A DNA stretch of 64,000 nucleotides, taken from Acidobacteriota bacterium. GTDB taxonomy: Bacteria; Acidobacteriota; Vicinamibacteria; Vicinamibacterales; SCN-69-37. The stretch is from the NCBI GenBank assembly GCA_947467605.1, contig CANIII010000022.1, positions 22,487 through 86,486 on the forward strand, read 5' to 3'. Under the pieces are notes generated by a model. The model did not search any database, was not told where the DNA came from, and was given only the letters and a program-made list of their open reading frames with translations. This document shows, one piece after another, positions 47,230 to 57,051 of the stretch (the first letter of the stretch is position 1; each line of letters starts with the position of its first letter). The position numbers and the translations under genes were made by a program.

Positions 47230-47258
47230 AGTCTAGGCACATGACGACCGTGTGTCAA
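47230..47258 (-). promoter_or_regulatory. Strong sigma-70 promoter of the 46898/46447 gene pair
   Basis: On the minus strand a perfect TTGACA (47258-47253) and TAGACT (47235-47230) are 17 nt apart. The transcription start would be near 47223, giving a leader of about 11 nt before the ATG at 47212. The rest of the 47213-47320 gap is relatively AT-rich and holds nothing else I can name. Confidence 0.75.
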
Positions 47259-47320
47259 CGCCGGGCGTCAAAAGCCACCGCGATTTTATTACCGATCAGT
47301 CGTTCGATCAATAATCAGCA

Positions 47321-48760
<1,440 letters not shown>

Positions 48761-48785
48761 GAAGGAAACATGTTAAGTCAAAAGC

Positions 48786-48823
48786 AAAAAGACGGAAGTG
48801 GGATCGAACTTCCCACTTCCGTC
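48786..48823 (-). terminator. Rho-independent terminator of pckA
   Basis: Read on the minus strand, arms at 48823-48811 and 48803-48791 form a 13-bp stem with a 7-nt loop followed by T5 and a further T tract. It lies between pckA (stop at 48850) and gatB (start 48760). Confidence 0.85.
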
Positions 48824-48839
48824 GTCGAACTTCCCACTT
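48804..48839. repeat. 15-bp direct repeats overlapping the terminator
   Basis: TCGAACTTCCCACTT occurs at 48804-48818 and again at 48825-48839, six bases apart. The first copy forms part of the pckA terminator arm and loop. The pattern suggests a small AAGTGGGAAGT-type minisatellite. Confidence 0.75.
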
Positions 48840-48849
48840 GTAGTGTTGT

Positions 48850-50445
48850 CTACCCTTTGGGGCCCGCCGCCTTGACCGAGGGCGCCGCAGTCTTCTCGAA
48901 CCGCACGAAGTTGTCCGAGAACATCTTCGCCAGCTTGTCAGCCTGCGCATCGTACGCAGCTTTGTCGGGCCAGGTGTTGCGCGGCTTGAGCACTTCGGCC
49001 GGAACGCCCGGGCACGCGGTCGGCACTTCGAGGTTGAGCACCGGGTCCAACTCGAACGTCACGGCGTCGAGCTGACCCGTGAGCGCCGCCGTGATCATCG
49101 CGCGCGTGTAGGCAATCTTCATGCGCTTGCCGACGCCATACGGCCCCCCGGTCCAACCGGTGTTCACGAGCCACACGCTGGCCTTGTGCTTCGCGAGGTA
49201 CTCAGCCAGCAGCTTCGCGTACACGTTCGGGTCCCACACCATGAACGGTGCGCCGAAGCAGGTCGAGAACACCGGCGTCGGTTCCGACACGCCGCGCTCC
49301 GTGCCCGCGACCTTCGCGGTGTAGCCCGACAGGAAGTGGTACTGGGCCGCATCCGGCGACAGGCGCGCGATCGGCGGCAGTACGCCGAACGCGTCGGCCG
49401 TCAGCATGATGACGGTCTTCGGATGCCCCGCCATGCCGCTCGGCACCGAATTATCGATGAACGTCAGCGGATACGAGCAGCGGGTGTTCTCGGTCTTCGA
49501 CGAATCATCGAAGTCGACCACGCGCGTGTTCGGATCCATTACGACGTTCTCGAGGACGGTACCGAAGCGCTTGGTCGTCGCGTAGATCTGCGGTTCAGCT
49601 TCGGCCGACAGCTTGATTGTCTTCGCGTAGCAACCGCCTTCGAAGTTGAAGACGCCATTCGCGCTCCACCCATGTTCGTCGTCGCCAATCAGGCTGCGGT
49701 TCTCGTCGCTCGACAGCGTCGTCTTCCCCGTGCCCGACAGACCGAAGAACAGTGCCACGTCGCCGTCTTTGCCGACGTTCGCCGAACAATGCATCGGCAT
49801 CGTGTCGCGGAGCGGCAGCAGGTAGTTCATCACGGTGAAGATCGACTTCTTCATCTCGCCGGCGTACTGCGTGCCGCCAACGAGGATCATCTTCTTGTCG
49901 AAGCTGAGCGCGATGAAGGTCTCTGAGGCCGTGCCGTCAACCGCCGGATCCGCCTTGAAGCTGGGGATGTCGACGACGGTGAACTGCGGCTCGTGGGCCA
50001 GCTGCTTAGCGGCATCAGTCTCCGGTATGAACATGTTGCGCACGAACAGGTTGTGCCACGCCATTTCGGTGACGACACGCACCGGCAGGCGGAAGGCCGG
50101 ATCGGCGCCGGCGTAGGCATCGAGCACGAACAATTCCTTGTCGGCCAGATAGGCCATCATGCGCGCGTGAAGCGCATCAAACTTCGCGGGATCGAGCGGC
50201 TTGTTGACCTTGCCCCAATCCACGTTCTTCTCGCTCGACGCTTCCTTGACCACGAACTTGTCGTTGGGCGAACGACCGGTATATTTGCCGGTGCTGCACA
50301 CAAGGGCCCCGTCCGCAGACAACGTGCCTTCACCCCGACGAATCGCTTCTTCGTACAAGCCGGCCGTGCCGACGTTCCAAAATGTCTTTCTGCTCTTCGT
50401 GATGCCTACTGCGTCCAGACCGACTTTCCGATCACCCTGTGACAT
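48850..50445 (-). CDS. pckA: Phosphoenolpyruvate carboxykinase (ATP)
   Basis: Converts oxaloacetate to PEP in gluconeogenesis. The protein has 531 residues. The P-loop is FGLSGTGKTTLS; metal and substrate residues are in RSPNDKF, VGGTQYAGEMKKS and VVDFDDSSKTENTR. The start has AGGAG before ATG 50445. It has its own promoter overlapping the upstream kinase's 3' end and its own terminator, so it is a single-gene unit. Confidence 0.97.
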   Translation of the reverse strand: MSQGDRKVGLDAVGITKSRKTFWNVGTAGLYEEAIRRGEGTLSADGALVCSTGKYTGRSPNDKFVVKEASSEKNVDWGKVNKPLDPAKFDALHARMMAYLADKELFVLDAYAGADPAFRLPVRVVTEMAWHNLFVRNMFIPETDAAKQLAHEPQFTVVDIPSFKADPAVDGTASETFIALSFDKKMILVGGTQYAGEMKKSIFTVMNYLLPLRDTMPMHCSANVGKDGDVALFFGLSGTGKTTLSSDENRSLIGDDEHGWSANGVFNFEGGCYAKTIKLSAEAEPQIYATTKRFGTVLENVVMDPNTRVVDFDDSSKTENTRCSYPLTFIDNSVPSGMAGHPKTVIMLTADAFGVLPPIARLSPDAAQYHFLSGYTAKVAGTERGVSEPTPVFSTCFGAPFMVWDPNVYAKLLAEYLAKHKASVWLVNTGWTGGPYGVGKRMKIAYTRAMITAALTGQLDAVTFELDPVLNLEVPTACPGVPAEVLKPRNTWPDKAAYDAQADKLAKMFSDNFVRFEKTAAPSVKAAGPKG

Positions 50446-50477
50446 GTCGTCTCCTGAGCCCCCAAGCTAAACGGCTA

Positions 50478-50506
50478 ATCTTAGATTGCCTGTCGAGGGC
50501 CTGCAA
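50478..50506 (-). promoter_or_regulatory. Promoter of pckA
   Basis: On the minus strand TTGCAG (50506-50501) and TAAGAT (50483-50478) are 17 nt apart. The -10 overlaps the stop of the hybrid kinase gene, and the leader would be about 25 nt. Confidence 0.6.
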
Positions 50507-52889
50507 GTATCGCGGCCCAGATGTGCGGCAAATCAAACGGTGGCGTGAGCACAAACGCCGCGGCTCCGCGAAGAAATCGCGCCGCCTCCTCCGACACCGC
50601 TGGTGCATCAATCGCGACCATACGCATGCGCGACCGCGCGCTCGGCCACGCGGTCTTCCACCGCGTGAGATCCGGCTCGACGAGCGCTGGATCGAGGAAC
50701 AGCAGGTCGGCATCGCCGCCCTCGACGTGTTCGATCGCTTCGCGCGCGGTCGCGGCGGATCGCACCGAGAAGCCCCACCCGGCGAGCACGGCGACGAAGA
50801 AGTCGCGACTCACCCCATCCGCCTGCGCGACAATGGCCGCGAGTCGCGTCTGGCCGGGGGCCTCATCGAAGCGCGCCGGCAAACGCACAAAGAATGACGT
50901 AGACCCATCGGTGCTCTCGACCCAGATCTGCCCACCGTGGTCGCGCACGATGCCGTACACAATGCTCAGCCCCAGCCCTGTGCCTTCGCCCACTTCACGA
51001 GTCGTGAAGAACGGATCAAACACGCGCGGCAGATTTTCCTGATCGATCCCATGGCCATTGTCGGTCACCGTGATCAGGACGGCGCTCGCCTGCGGCTCGG
51101 CCACCGCGGAGAACGTCAGGCGGCGCGTCGGGATGTCCTTCACCGCCTGCTCGGCGTTGAGCACGAGATTCAGAAGCGCCTGCTGAATCTGCCCATCATC
51201 CACATAGACGGGTGGCAGAGGGGCGTCGAGGTCGGTCGTCAACGCGATCTGCCGCACCTGATGATCGTACGTTCGGAGCGACAGCACCCGCCGGCACAGA
51301 TCCGCGACATCCGTACGCGTGCGGGCGGATGTCTGCCGCCGCGCAAACGTCAGCAAATTGCGGACGATGCGCGCGGCGCGATCCGACTCGGACAACACAC
51401 GCGCGATGTCCTCCAGCATGCCGTCGGCCACGACCGCCAACTCCGGACGCCGGCCGATTGCTTCCTGCACGAGTTGCGCATAGCCAATCACGCTCGTCAG
51501 CGGATTATTCAGCTCGTGGGCCACGCCCGCCACAAGCTGACCGATCGCCGACAGTTTTTCGCTTTGCACCAGCTGCGCCTGCGTGGCTTGCAGCCGACCG
51601 ACCGTCATCGTCAACTCGGCGTTGGTCGTGGTCAGTTCCGCGCTAAGTGCGCGCAACTGCCGCGCCTGCTGCCGTTCCTCGGTCACTTCCTTCGCAAACA
51701 ACACCACGGCCGTGGCCCCGGGCACCGGCAAGGCCGTGACGGCAAAGATGCGCTGGTCCGTCGTTACCACTTCGCCAGTGTGTCGCTGTCCGTCGACGAG
51801 CGCCTGCCCCACCATGCAATCCGGACCGTCGCTGCCGCACAGACCGGTTTCCGCGCAGAGGCGGCCCTGCGTTTCCGTAATGCGCCATCCACGCAAGGCC
51901 GCCATCGCGGCGTTGGTGCGCATGGTGCGACAGTTCGCATCGAAGACGAGGATCGGGTCGCTAATCGCGTCGAACGTGCGCTCCCACTCCACTTTGGCGC
52001 GGTGCACCCGCTGATACAGCTGCGCGTTCGCAACGGCGACGCCGAATTGCCGGCCGATCGTCACGATGATTCGCTCGTCCTGATCACTGAACGACTCACG
52101 TTCGTCAGAGACCAGCGTGATCACGCCGAGGAGTTGGTCGCCGGCGGCGATCGGCACCGAGATGGTGCTCTTCCAGGTCTCGGCAGCGGTTACGTTCGCG
52201 TCGTACACCTGTCGACTGTCCGCGTCGATGCGAATAGGCGTCCCCGTCTCAAAGACATGATCGCTCGGGAGTCGGCCGCGCTGTCGCTGATAGAGGTCAT
52301 CGATCTGGTGGAGTGCGATGCCGGACGCCGCGCGCGCGACCGGCAGACCGCCGTCCATCGGCACAAGACGCACGTACGCCCACCGCGACTGGAACGCGGC
52401 CGCGACACGATCTACGGCACGCTGCAACACGGCGTCGATCTCAAGCGACGAGGCGACGATCTCTGACACTTCATTGAGCAGCGCCAATTCCCATGTCAGC
52501 CGTCGTCGCTCGAGCGTGCCGCGACGCCGCTCAAGCGCGCGGTCGACCGTGGCAAACACATGCGCGGGATCCAGCGGCTTTGGCAGAAAGGCGAACACGT
52601 CCTCGTCAAAGCTCTCGAGCGCGCTCGACAGGCGCCGATCCGCGGAGATGACAATGGCCTCGACCGAGGAATCGCGCGCGCGCAACCGCCGCACCAGGTC
52701 AAGCCCCGACGTCGCACCGAGGCGCAAGTCAATCACGGCGACTCCGAAGGTTCGCGCCGACAGCGCCGCATCGGCGTCGTCCGATGTGCGGACCCCGACA
52801 ATGGACAACCCTTTGGCCTCGCCGACGTGCACGAGCAGACCCAACACGAACGGGTCGTCGTCGACGATGAGAATCGGTTCAGCCTTCAT
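50481..52889 (-). CDS. Hybrid histidine kinase (REC-GAF-PAS-HisKA-HATPase-REC-like)
   Basis: An 802-residue soluble kinase. N-terminal receiver (D54 in AVIDLRLGATSG), then a GAF-like region (about 160-310), a PAS-like region, the phospho-His in VAGVAHELNNPLTSVIGYAQL, and ATP-binding blocks NLVLNAEQAV, DNGHGID and GTGLGLSIVYG. The last 120 residues look like a receiver whose key Asp would be in LLFLDPALV; the fit is poor, so it may be degenerate. No membrane segment, so it senses a cytoplasmic signal. No output regulator is adjacent. Confidence 0.88.
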   Translation of the reverse strand: MKAEPILIVDDDPFVLGLLVHVGEAKGLSIVGVRTSDDADAALSARTFGVAVIDLRLGATSGLDLVRRLRARDSSVEAIVISADRRLSSALESFDEDVFAFLPKPLDPAHVFATVDRALERRRGTLERRRLTWELALLNEVSEIVASSLEIDAVLQRAVDRVAAAFQSRWAYVRLVPMDGGLPVARAASGIALHQIDDLYQRQRGRLPSDHVFETGTPIRIDADSRQVYDANVTAAETWKSTISVPIAAGDQLLGVITLVSDERESFSDQDERIIVTIGRQFGVAVANAQLYQRVHRAKVEWERTFDAISDPILVFDANCRTMRTNAAMAALRGWRITETQGRLCAETGLCGSDGPDCMVGQALVDGQRHTGEVVTTDQRIFAVTALPVPGATAVVLFAKEVTEERQQARQLRALSAELTTTNAELTMTVGRLQATQAQLVQSEKLSAIGQLVAGVAHELNNPLTSVIGYAQLVQEAIGRRPELAVVADGMLEDIARVLSESDRAARIVRNLLTFARRQTSARTRTDVADLCRRVLSLRTYDHQVRQIALTTDLDAPLPPVYVDDGQIQQALLNLVLNAEQAVKDIPTRRLTFSAVAEPQASAVLITVTDNGHGIDQENLPRVFDPFFTTREVGEGTGLGLSIVYGIVRDHGGQIWVESTDGSTSFFVRLPARFDEAPGQTRLAAIVAQADGVSRDFFVAVLAGWGFSVRSAATAREAIEHVEGGDADLLFLDPALVEPDLTRWKTAWPSARSRMRMVAIDAPAVSEEAARFLRGAAAFVLTPPFDLPHIWAAILAGPRQAI

Positions 52890-52949
52890 GCAGATCCACG
52901 CCGGGCAAGCGGCATAAGCCTACGACGGATTGGTGCCGATAACCGGCTC

Positions 52950-53939
52950 GTGATCGGTCCTCGACCCTTTTCCCGCTCCGTTGTTACCGTGTCACTTGGC
53001 ATCGTCATGACGCTCGGCACCGGTTGCGCGGTCAGCGTGCCGCCGCGCCTCATGCCCGGCGCGGCCCCGCTGGCAAGTCTGCCGAGAGACCTGAAGGTCC
53101 GCGTCGCTGGTCGCATCGTGAACGTCGCCTTCGAAGACTACGTGGCAGGTTCCGCTATCTCGGAAGTCAGTCCGACCGGCGAGTCGACCGCAACGATCGA
53201 CCGCGTGCTGGATGTGCAGACGATCGTGGCGCGCACGTATGCGCTCGCCCATCTCGGTCGGCATCGCGCGGACGGGTTTGACGTGTGCGACTCGACGCAC
53301 TGTCAGTTGTACGAGCCGGCGCGCATGGGCACGTCGAGGTTTGCCCCCGACGTACGACGTGCGATCGCGCGTACCGCGGGTGCGGTGCTGACCTACGGCG
53401 GTCGTCCGATCGACGCGGTGTTTCACGCGGACTGCGGCGGCCATACCGCATCGTCGGATCAAGTGTGGGGCACGCCGACGCTGCCGTACCTGCCGTCGGA
53501 ACCCGACCGTGTTCCGGCGCTGATCCATCGGTCCTGGGTGGTGACGCTCACGCGCGAACAAGTGCGTGTCGCACTGAACGCGGAGGCGCGCAGCGCCGTC
53601 GGCCGCACGCTGACGTCGATCGAAGCCCGCCAGACCGATGACAGCGATCGGATCTCGCGCGTGCAGGTGTCCGGCGATCGCCGGGTCGACCTCAATGGCG
53701 ATGATTTCAGAACCCTCTTAAATAAATCGCTGGGGCCGAAGGGATTGCCGAGCACGCGATTTCGCATTCAGAGCAATCGAACGGGCTTCGTCATGACCGG
53801 CACCGGATTTGGCCACGGCGTGGGACTCTGTCAGCTGGGTGCCATGGCGCGCGCGCGGCGGAACGCGCCGGTCTCGGCGATACTGGCCAGCTACTTCCCT
53901 GGCGCCGTGCTCACCACACCGGGTGGTAGAATTCCGTAA
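52950..53939 (+). CDS. SpoIID/LytB-type domain protein (putative lipoprotein)
   Basis: A 329-residue product with a signal and a lipobox-like LGTGC, then a SpoIID domain: EDYVAGSAISEVSP, VQTIVARTYALAHLGRH, AVFHADCGGHTASSDQVWG and TGFGHGVGLCQLGAMARAR. SpoIID of Bacillus is a murein lytic transglycosylase; relatives in non-sporulators probably act on glycan strands. The start is GTG 52950 because it gives a good signal peptide; later starts cut into it. Divergent from the hybrid kinase. Confidence 0.85.
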   Translation: MIGPRPFSRSVVTVSLGIVMTLGTGCAVSVPPRLMPGAAPLASLPRDLKVRVAGRIVNVAFEDYVAGSAISEVSPTGESTATIDRVLDVQTIVARTYALAHLGRHRADGFDVCDSTHCQLYEPARMGTSRFAPDVRRAIARTAGAVLTYGGRPIDAVFHADCGGHTASSDQVWGTPTLPYLPSEPDRVPALIHRSWVVTLTREQVRVALNAEARSAVGRTLTSIEARQTDDSDRISRVQVSGDRRVDLNGDDFRTLLNKSLGPKGLPSTRFRIQSNRTGFVMTGTGFGHGVGLCQLGAMARARRNAPVSAILASYFPGAVLTTPGGRIP

Positions 53940-53966
53940 ACACGTCCTCTCCGTGGACGTATCCCC

Positions 53967-54635
53967 ATGACAGAGGTCAGTTCGCCGCCGCTTACCACCC
54001 GTGAAGCCGACGCCCGTGTGGCGATCGACGTCAAGGCGCTGCAGGCGGCCGGACGACCTGACGCGGCGCGCGAGCGGTTTGCCGAACTGGTGGAACGTCA
54101 CCAGCGGCGGGCGATCCGGATTGCGTTTCACTACTTGCGCGAGGCGGCGGACGCGGACGAGGCGGTGCAGGACGCATTTGTGAAGTCCTACGTCCATCTC
54201 GGCACGTTCCGTGAAGATCTACCCTTTGAGGTGTGGTTCACGCGCATCCTGATTAACGGATGCCTCGACCGTCTCAAAGCGCGGCGGCGGCGAGAGCGCT
54301 GGATGGCGCCCCACCCGACCGACGCCATGGGCGTGGAGCGCGATCCGGCAGAGTATCTGCCGTCGCGTGGCCCGAGCCCGGAAGACCTGGTATTGCTGGG
54401 CGAACGCCGGGAACAACTCTCGGTGGCGCTCGCAAAGCTGCCCGAACGGCAGCGATTGATCTTCATGCTGAGCCATTTCGATGGCCAGACGTCGAGGGAA
54501 GTGAGCGCCATGACGGGGCTCAATGAATCGACGGTCCGTGTGCACCTGTTCCGTGCCATTCGACGACTCCGGTCGCTTCTGGCTCCGGGCGCGTCGCACA
54601 CTTCGTCTGGGAGAACTCGCCGTGCGAATCGCTGA
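53967..54635 (+). CDS. ECF-type RNA polymerase sigma factor (module 2)
   Basis: A 222-residue sigma factor. Region 2: EAADADEAVQDAFVKSYVHL and LPFEVWFTRILINGCLD. Region 4: LPERQRLIFMLSHFDGQT and MTGLNESTVRVHLFRAIRRL. It overlaps the anti-sigma gene by 14 nt, a common arrangement that keeps the two in step. Confidence 0.93.
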   Translation: MTEVSSPPLTTREADARVAIDVKALQAAGRPDAARERFAELVERHQRRAIRIAFHYLREAADADEAVQDAFVKSYVHLGTFREDLPFEVWFTRILINGCLDRLKARRRRERWMAPHPTDAMGVERDPAEYLPSRGPSPEDLVLLGERREQLSVALAKLPERQRLIFMLSHFDGQTSREVSAMTGLNESTVRVHLFRAIRRLRSLLAPGASHTSSGRTRRANR

Positions 54636-55224
54636 CACACTTCTTCGTCGGGGCCATTTGTCGGAAGACGCGCTGGTGGATGCCTGGTATTCAGGACATC
54701 ACCCGGCCCACCTCGACACATGCACGATCTGCGCTGCTCGTGCGCTCGAAGTGAGCCGTTGGCTCGAACAGACGCGCGAACTGGGCGTCGCCGAAGCCGA
54801 TGCCGCCTTCCCTGCCGAACGCCTCGCGGCGCAACAGTCACAGATTCTCCGCAAGCTCGAACAGCTCGACCGCCCATCCAAACTCCTGTCATTCCCGCGC
54901 GTGTCCAGCGAGGACGCGATCGAGAGCGTGACCCACGGTCATCGTGTATCGAGCCGCTGGATTGCGGCGGCTGCCGCCGCGGGTCTCATCCTCGGGGTGA
55001 TCGGCGGTCGTCTCAGCGTGTGGCAGCCGTCAGGCGCCGCGCGGAGCACCGCCGCGCAGGCGGCCCCCGTGCAGAAGGCACCCGACACGGGCCGTGCCAC
55101 AAACGCCGCGGACCTCCTGCTCGACTCCGAGGACGTCAGCCAGCCCCAGATCCACTCGCTCAGCGCCATCGACACGCTGACGCCGCAGGTCACCGTGGCG
55201 CGCGCGTCCACGCAGCGCCGTTAG
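54622..55224 (+). CDS. Zinc-finger anti-sigma factor (membrane)
   Basis: A 200-residue protein from GTG 54622 with GGGAG upstream. The ZAS motif H-x3-C-x2-C is visible in HLDTCTIC near residue 30-45. One transmembrane helix (WIAAAAAAGLILGVIGG) and an extracytoplasmic Ala/Thr-rich tail follow. It would hold the module 2 sigma factor inactive until a signal outside the cytoplasm frees it. The longer frame from 54523 is antisense-free but lies inside the sigma gene and is rejected. Confidence 0.88.
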   Translation: MRIADTLLRRGHLSEDALVDAWYSGHHPAHLDTCTICAARALEVSRWLEQTRELGVAEADAAFPAERLAAQQSQILRKLEQLDRPSKLLSFPRVSSEDAIESVTHGHRVSSRWIAAAAAAGLILGVIGGRLSVWQPSGAARSTAAQAAPVQKAPDTGRATNAADLLLDSEDVSQPQIHSLSAIDTLTPQVTVARASTQRR

Positions 55225-55258
55225 CGTGGCGTCCGTTGTTTTCCGGAAGGGCCTGAAC

Positions 55259-56416
55259 ATGAAGGCCGCGGTGGCGGCCGAACTCGCGGCGTCCTACGAC
55301 AGCGCCATCGTCGACGAAATTCGAGCCGAAGGATTCGTGCAGACGCGCGGCCGATTGACCCTGCACCTCGCGCGAGAATTCGGCTTCTGCTACGGCGTCG
55401 ATCGCGCCGTCGACTACGCCTACCAGACGCGTAAGCGCTTCCCCGACAAACGCGTCTGTCTCACCGGCGAGATCATTCACAACCCACACGTGAACGATCG
55501 GCTGCGCGCGCAGGGCATCGAGATCCTCACGGACCCCGGCGCCGACGCCGGCTCGCTCGGTCCCGATGACGTCGTGATTCTTCCGGCGTTTGGCGTCTCG
55601 ATCAGCGAGCTCGCATCACTCGAAGCGCGCGGATGCACGCTGGTCGATACCACGTGCGGCTCGGTGCTCAATGTCTGGAAGAACGTCCGCCGCTACGCCC
55701 AAGACGGATTCACGTCGGTGATTCACGGCAAGGTCAAGCACGAGGAGACGCGCGCAACCGCGTCGCAGGCGATTCAATTTCCCAACGGCCACTTCCTCGT
55801 GGTGCTCGATGAAGCCGAAGCCCAGATCGCGTGTGACTACATTCGTCATGGCGGTAACCGGGCAGCCTTCCTCGCGCGATTTGCCGCGGCCGTCTCTCCC
55901 GGCTTTGATCCGGACATTCACTTGCAACGCGTGGGCTGCGCCAACCAGACCACGATGCTGATGACCGAGTCGCTGGCCATCGGGGAGATGTTCCGAGCGG
56001 CCATGACGGAGCGCTACGGGGCGCCAGAGACGGCAACGCGGTTTCGCGCCTTCGACACGATTTGCAGCGCGACCCAGGAGCGGCAGGACGCCGTGCTCGC
56101 CATGCTGGCGGAGGAACCGCTCCAGCTCATGGTGGTGATTGGCGGCTACAACAGCAGCAATACCTGCAATTTGGCCCGGATCTGCGCGGACAAGGTCCTG
56201 ACTTTCCATATCGCGGATCCTGACTGCCTCGTGTCGCCGCAAGAGATCCGCCATCGTCCGATCGGGGCGCCCTCGACGGCGGCCACGAAAGACACGGTTA
56301 CACTCGACTGGCTTCCGGCCGGCCCCCTTACAATTGGCCTCACCGCAGGAGCATCGACGCCCAATAACCTGGTTGGACAGGCGATTCGCCGGCTACAGGA
56401 ATTGGCCGGCGAGTAA
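55259..56416 (+). CDS. ispH: 4-hydroxy-3-methylbut-2-enyl diphosphate reductase, long form
   Basis: Last step of the MEP isoprenoid pathway. A [4Fe-4S] enzyme of 385 residues. The three cluster cysteines are in FGFCYGVDRA, DTTCGSV and NTCNLARIC. The segment GKVKHEETRATAS resembles the cyanobacterial/plant type (HEET-VATAS) more than the shorter E. coli type. The start is ATG 55259 with GGAAGG upstream; GTG 55226 would add 11 residues. It follows the anti-sigma gene and probably is read with it. Confidence 0.92.
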   Translation: MKAAVAAELAASYDSAIVDEIRAEGFVQTRGRLTLHLAREFGFCYGVDRAVDYAYQTRKRFPDKRVCLTGEIIHNPHVNDRLRAQGIEILTDPGADAGSLGPDDVVILPAFGVSISELASLEARGCTLVDTTCGSVLNVWKNVRRYAQDGFTSVIHGKVKHEETRATASQAIQFPNGHFLVVLDEAEAQIACDYIRHGGNRAAFLARFAAAVSPGFDPDIHLQRVGCANQTTMLMTESLAIGEMFRAAMTERYGAPETATRFRAFDTICSATQERQDAVLAMLAEEPLQLMVVIGGYNSSNTCNLARICADKVLTFHIADPDCLVSPQEIRHRPIGAPSTAATKDTVTLDWLPAGPLTIGLTAGASTPNNLVGQAIRRLQELAGE

Positions 56417-56465
56417 ACGCGCCAGAGTGCGCAAGCGTAAGTCAGGTGTGAACGCGGCAAAACCT

Positions 56466-56987
56466 ATGCCTATGAAGCAATTAACCGTCGGAGTGGCGCT
56501 CGCCCTCCTGGTCGGGACGGTCGGCAGCTCCGTGGCTGCCCAGCGCCCTGCTCCGGCGGGGCACGGTGCCGCACAAACGAGCAAACCGGCCGCGCAGACG
56601 GCCCCGGCCAAGCCGGGAACGCCGCCGGGCCCGCCCCAGCGCAAGCAGTGGTGGAGCGAAGACGCCTCCAAGAAGGAGCTCGGCCTTACGGCGGAGCAAG
56701 CGAAGACCCTCGACCAGATCTTCACTTCGACCAAAGATGAGCTGGGTGGCTACTGGGATGCACTGCAGCGCGAAAACAAGGAACTAGATCGGCTCATCGA
56801 CGAGTCTAAGGTGGAGCGATGGGTGGTGGGCCGCCAGATCGACAAAGTGGAGACCCAGCGGTCCAACTTCAACAAACTGCGGATCATGACGCTGTATCGG
56901 ATGCATCAGGTGCTGACGCCGGAACAGCGCGTCAAGTTGAACCAAATGCAGGATCGAGATCGTAAGGATCCCCGGAAGCAGCTCTAG
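56466..56987 (+). CDS. Spy/CpxP-like periplasmic protein
   Basis: A 173-residue product with a signal peptide (VALALLVGTVGSSVAAQ) and a Pro/Ala-rich stretch, then a helical domain with LGLTAEQAKTLDQIF and LTPEQRVKLNQM. The repeated LTxxQ motif and the basic helices are typical of Spy/CpxP chaperones, which protect proteins in the periplasm under envelope stress. Starts at 56466 or 56472. It precedes the tolC-macAB genes. Confidence 0.82.
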   Translation: MPMKQLTVGVALALLVGTVGSSVAAQRPAPAGHGAAQTSKPAAQTAPAKPGTPPGPPQRKQWWSEDASKKELGLTAEQAKTLDQIFTSTKDELGGYWDALQRENKELDRLIDESKVERWVVGRQIDKVETQRSNFNKLRIMTLYRMHQVLTPEQRVKLNQMQDRDRKDPRKQL

Positions 56988-57051
56988 CGTAAAATCACAG
57001 GTCGGCGTTCAGCCGGCAGCTCAAACGGATCTACTTGGAGTGATACCGAAG

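Noticed and set aside
50937..52466. Plus-strand frame of about 509 codons across the hybrid kinase
   Set aside because: Antisense to clear HisKA/HATPase motifs; no domain in the translated shadow.
53942..53960. Small hairpin ACGTCC/GGACGT between the SpoIID-like gene and ECF module 2
   Set aside because: Only six base pairs and no T run, so too weak to call a terminator.
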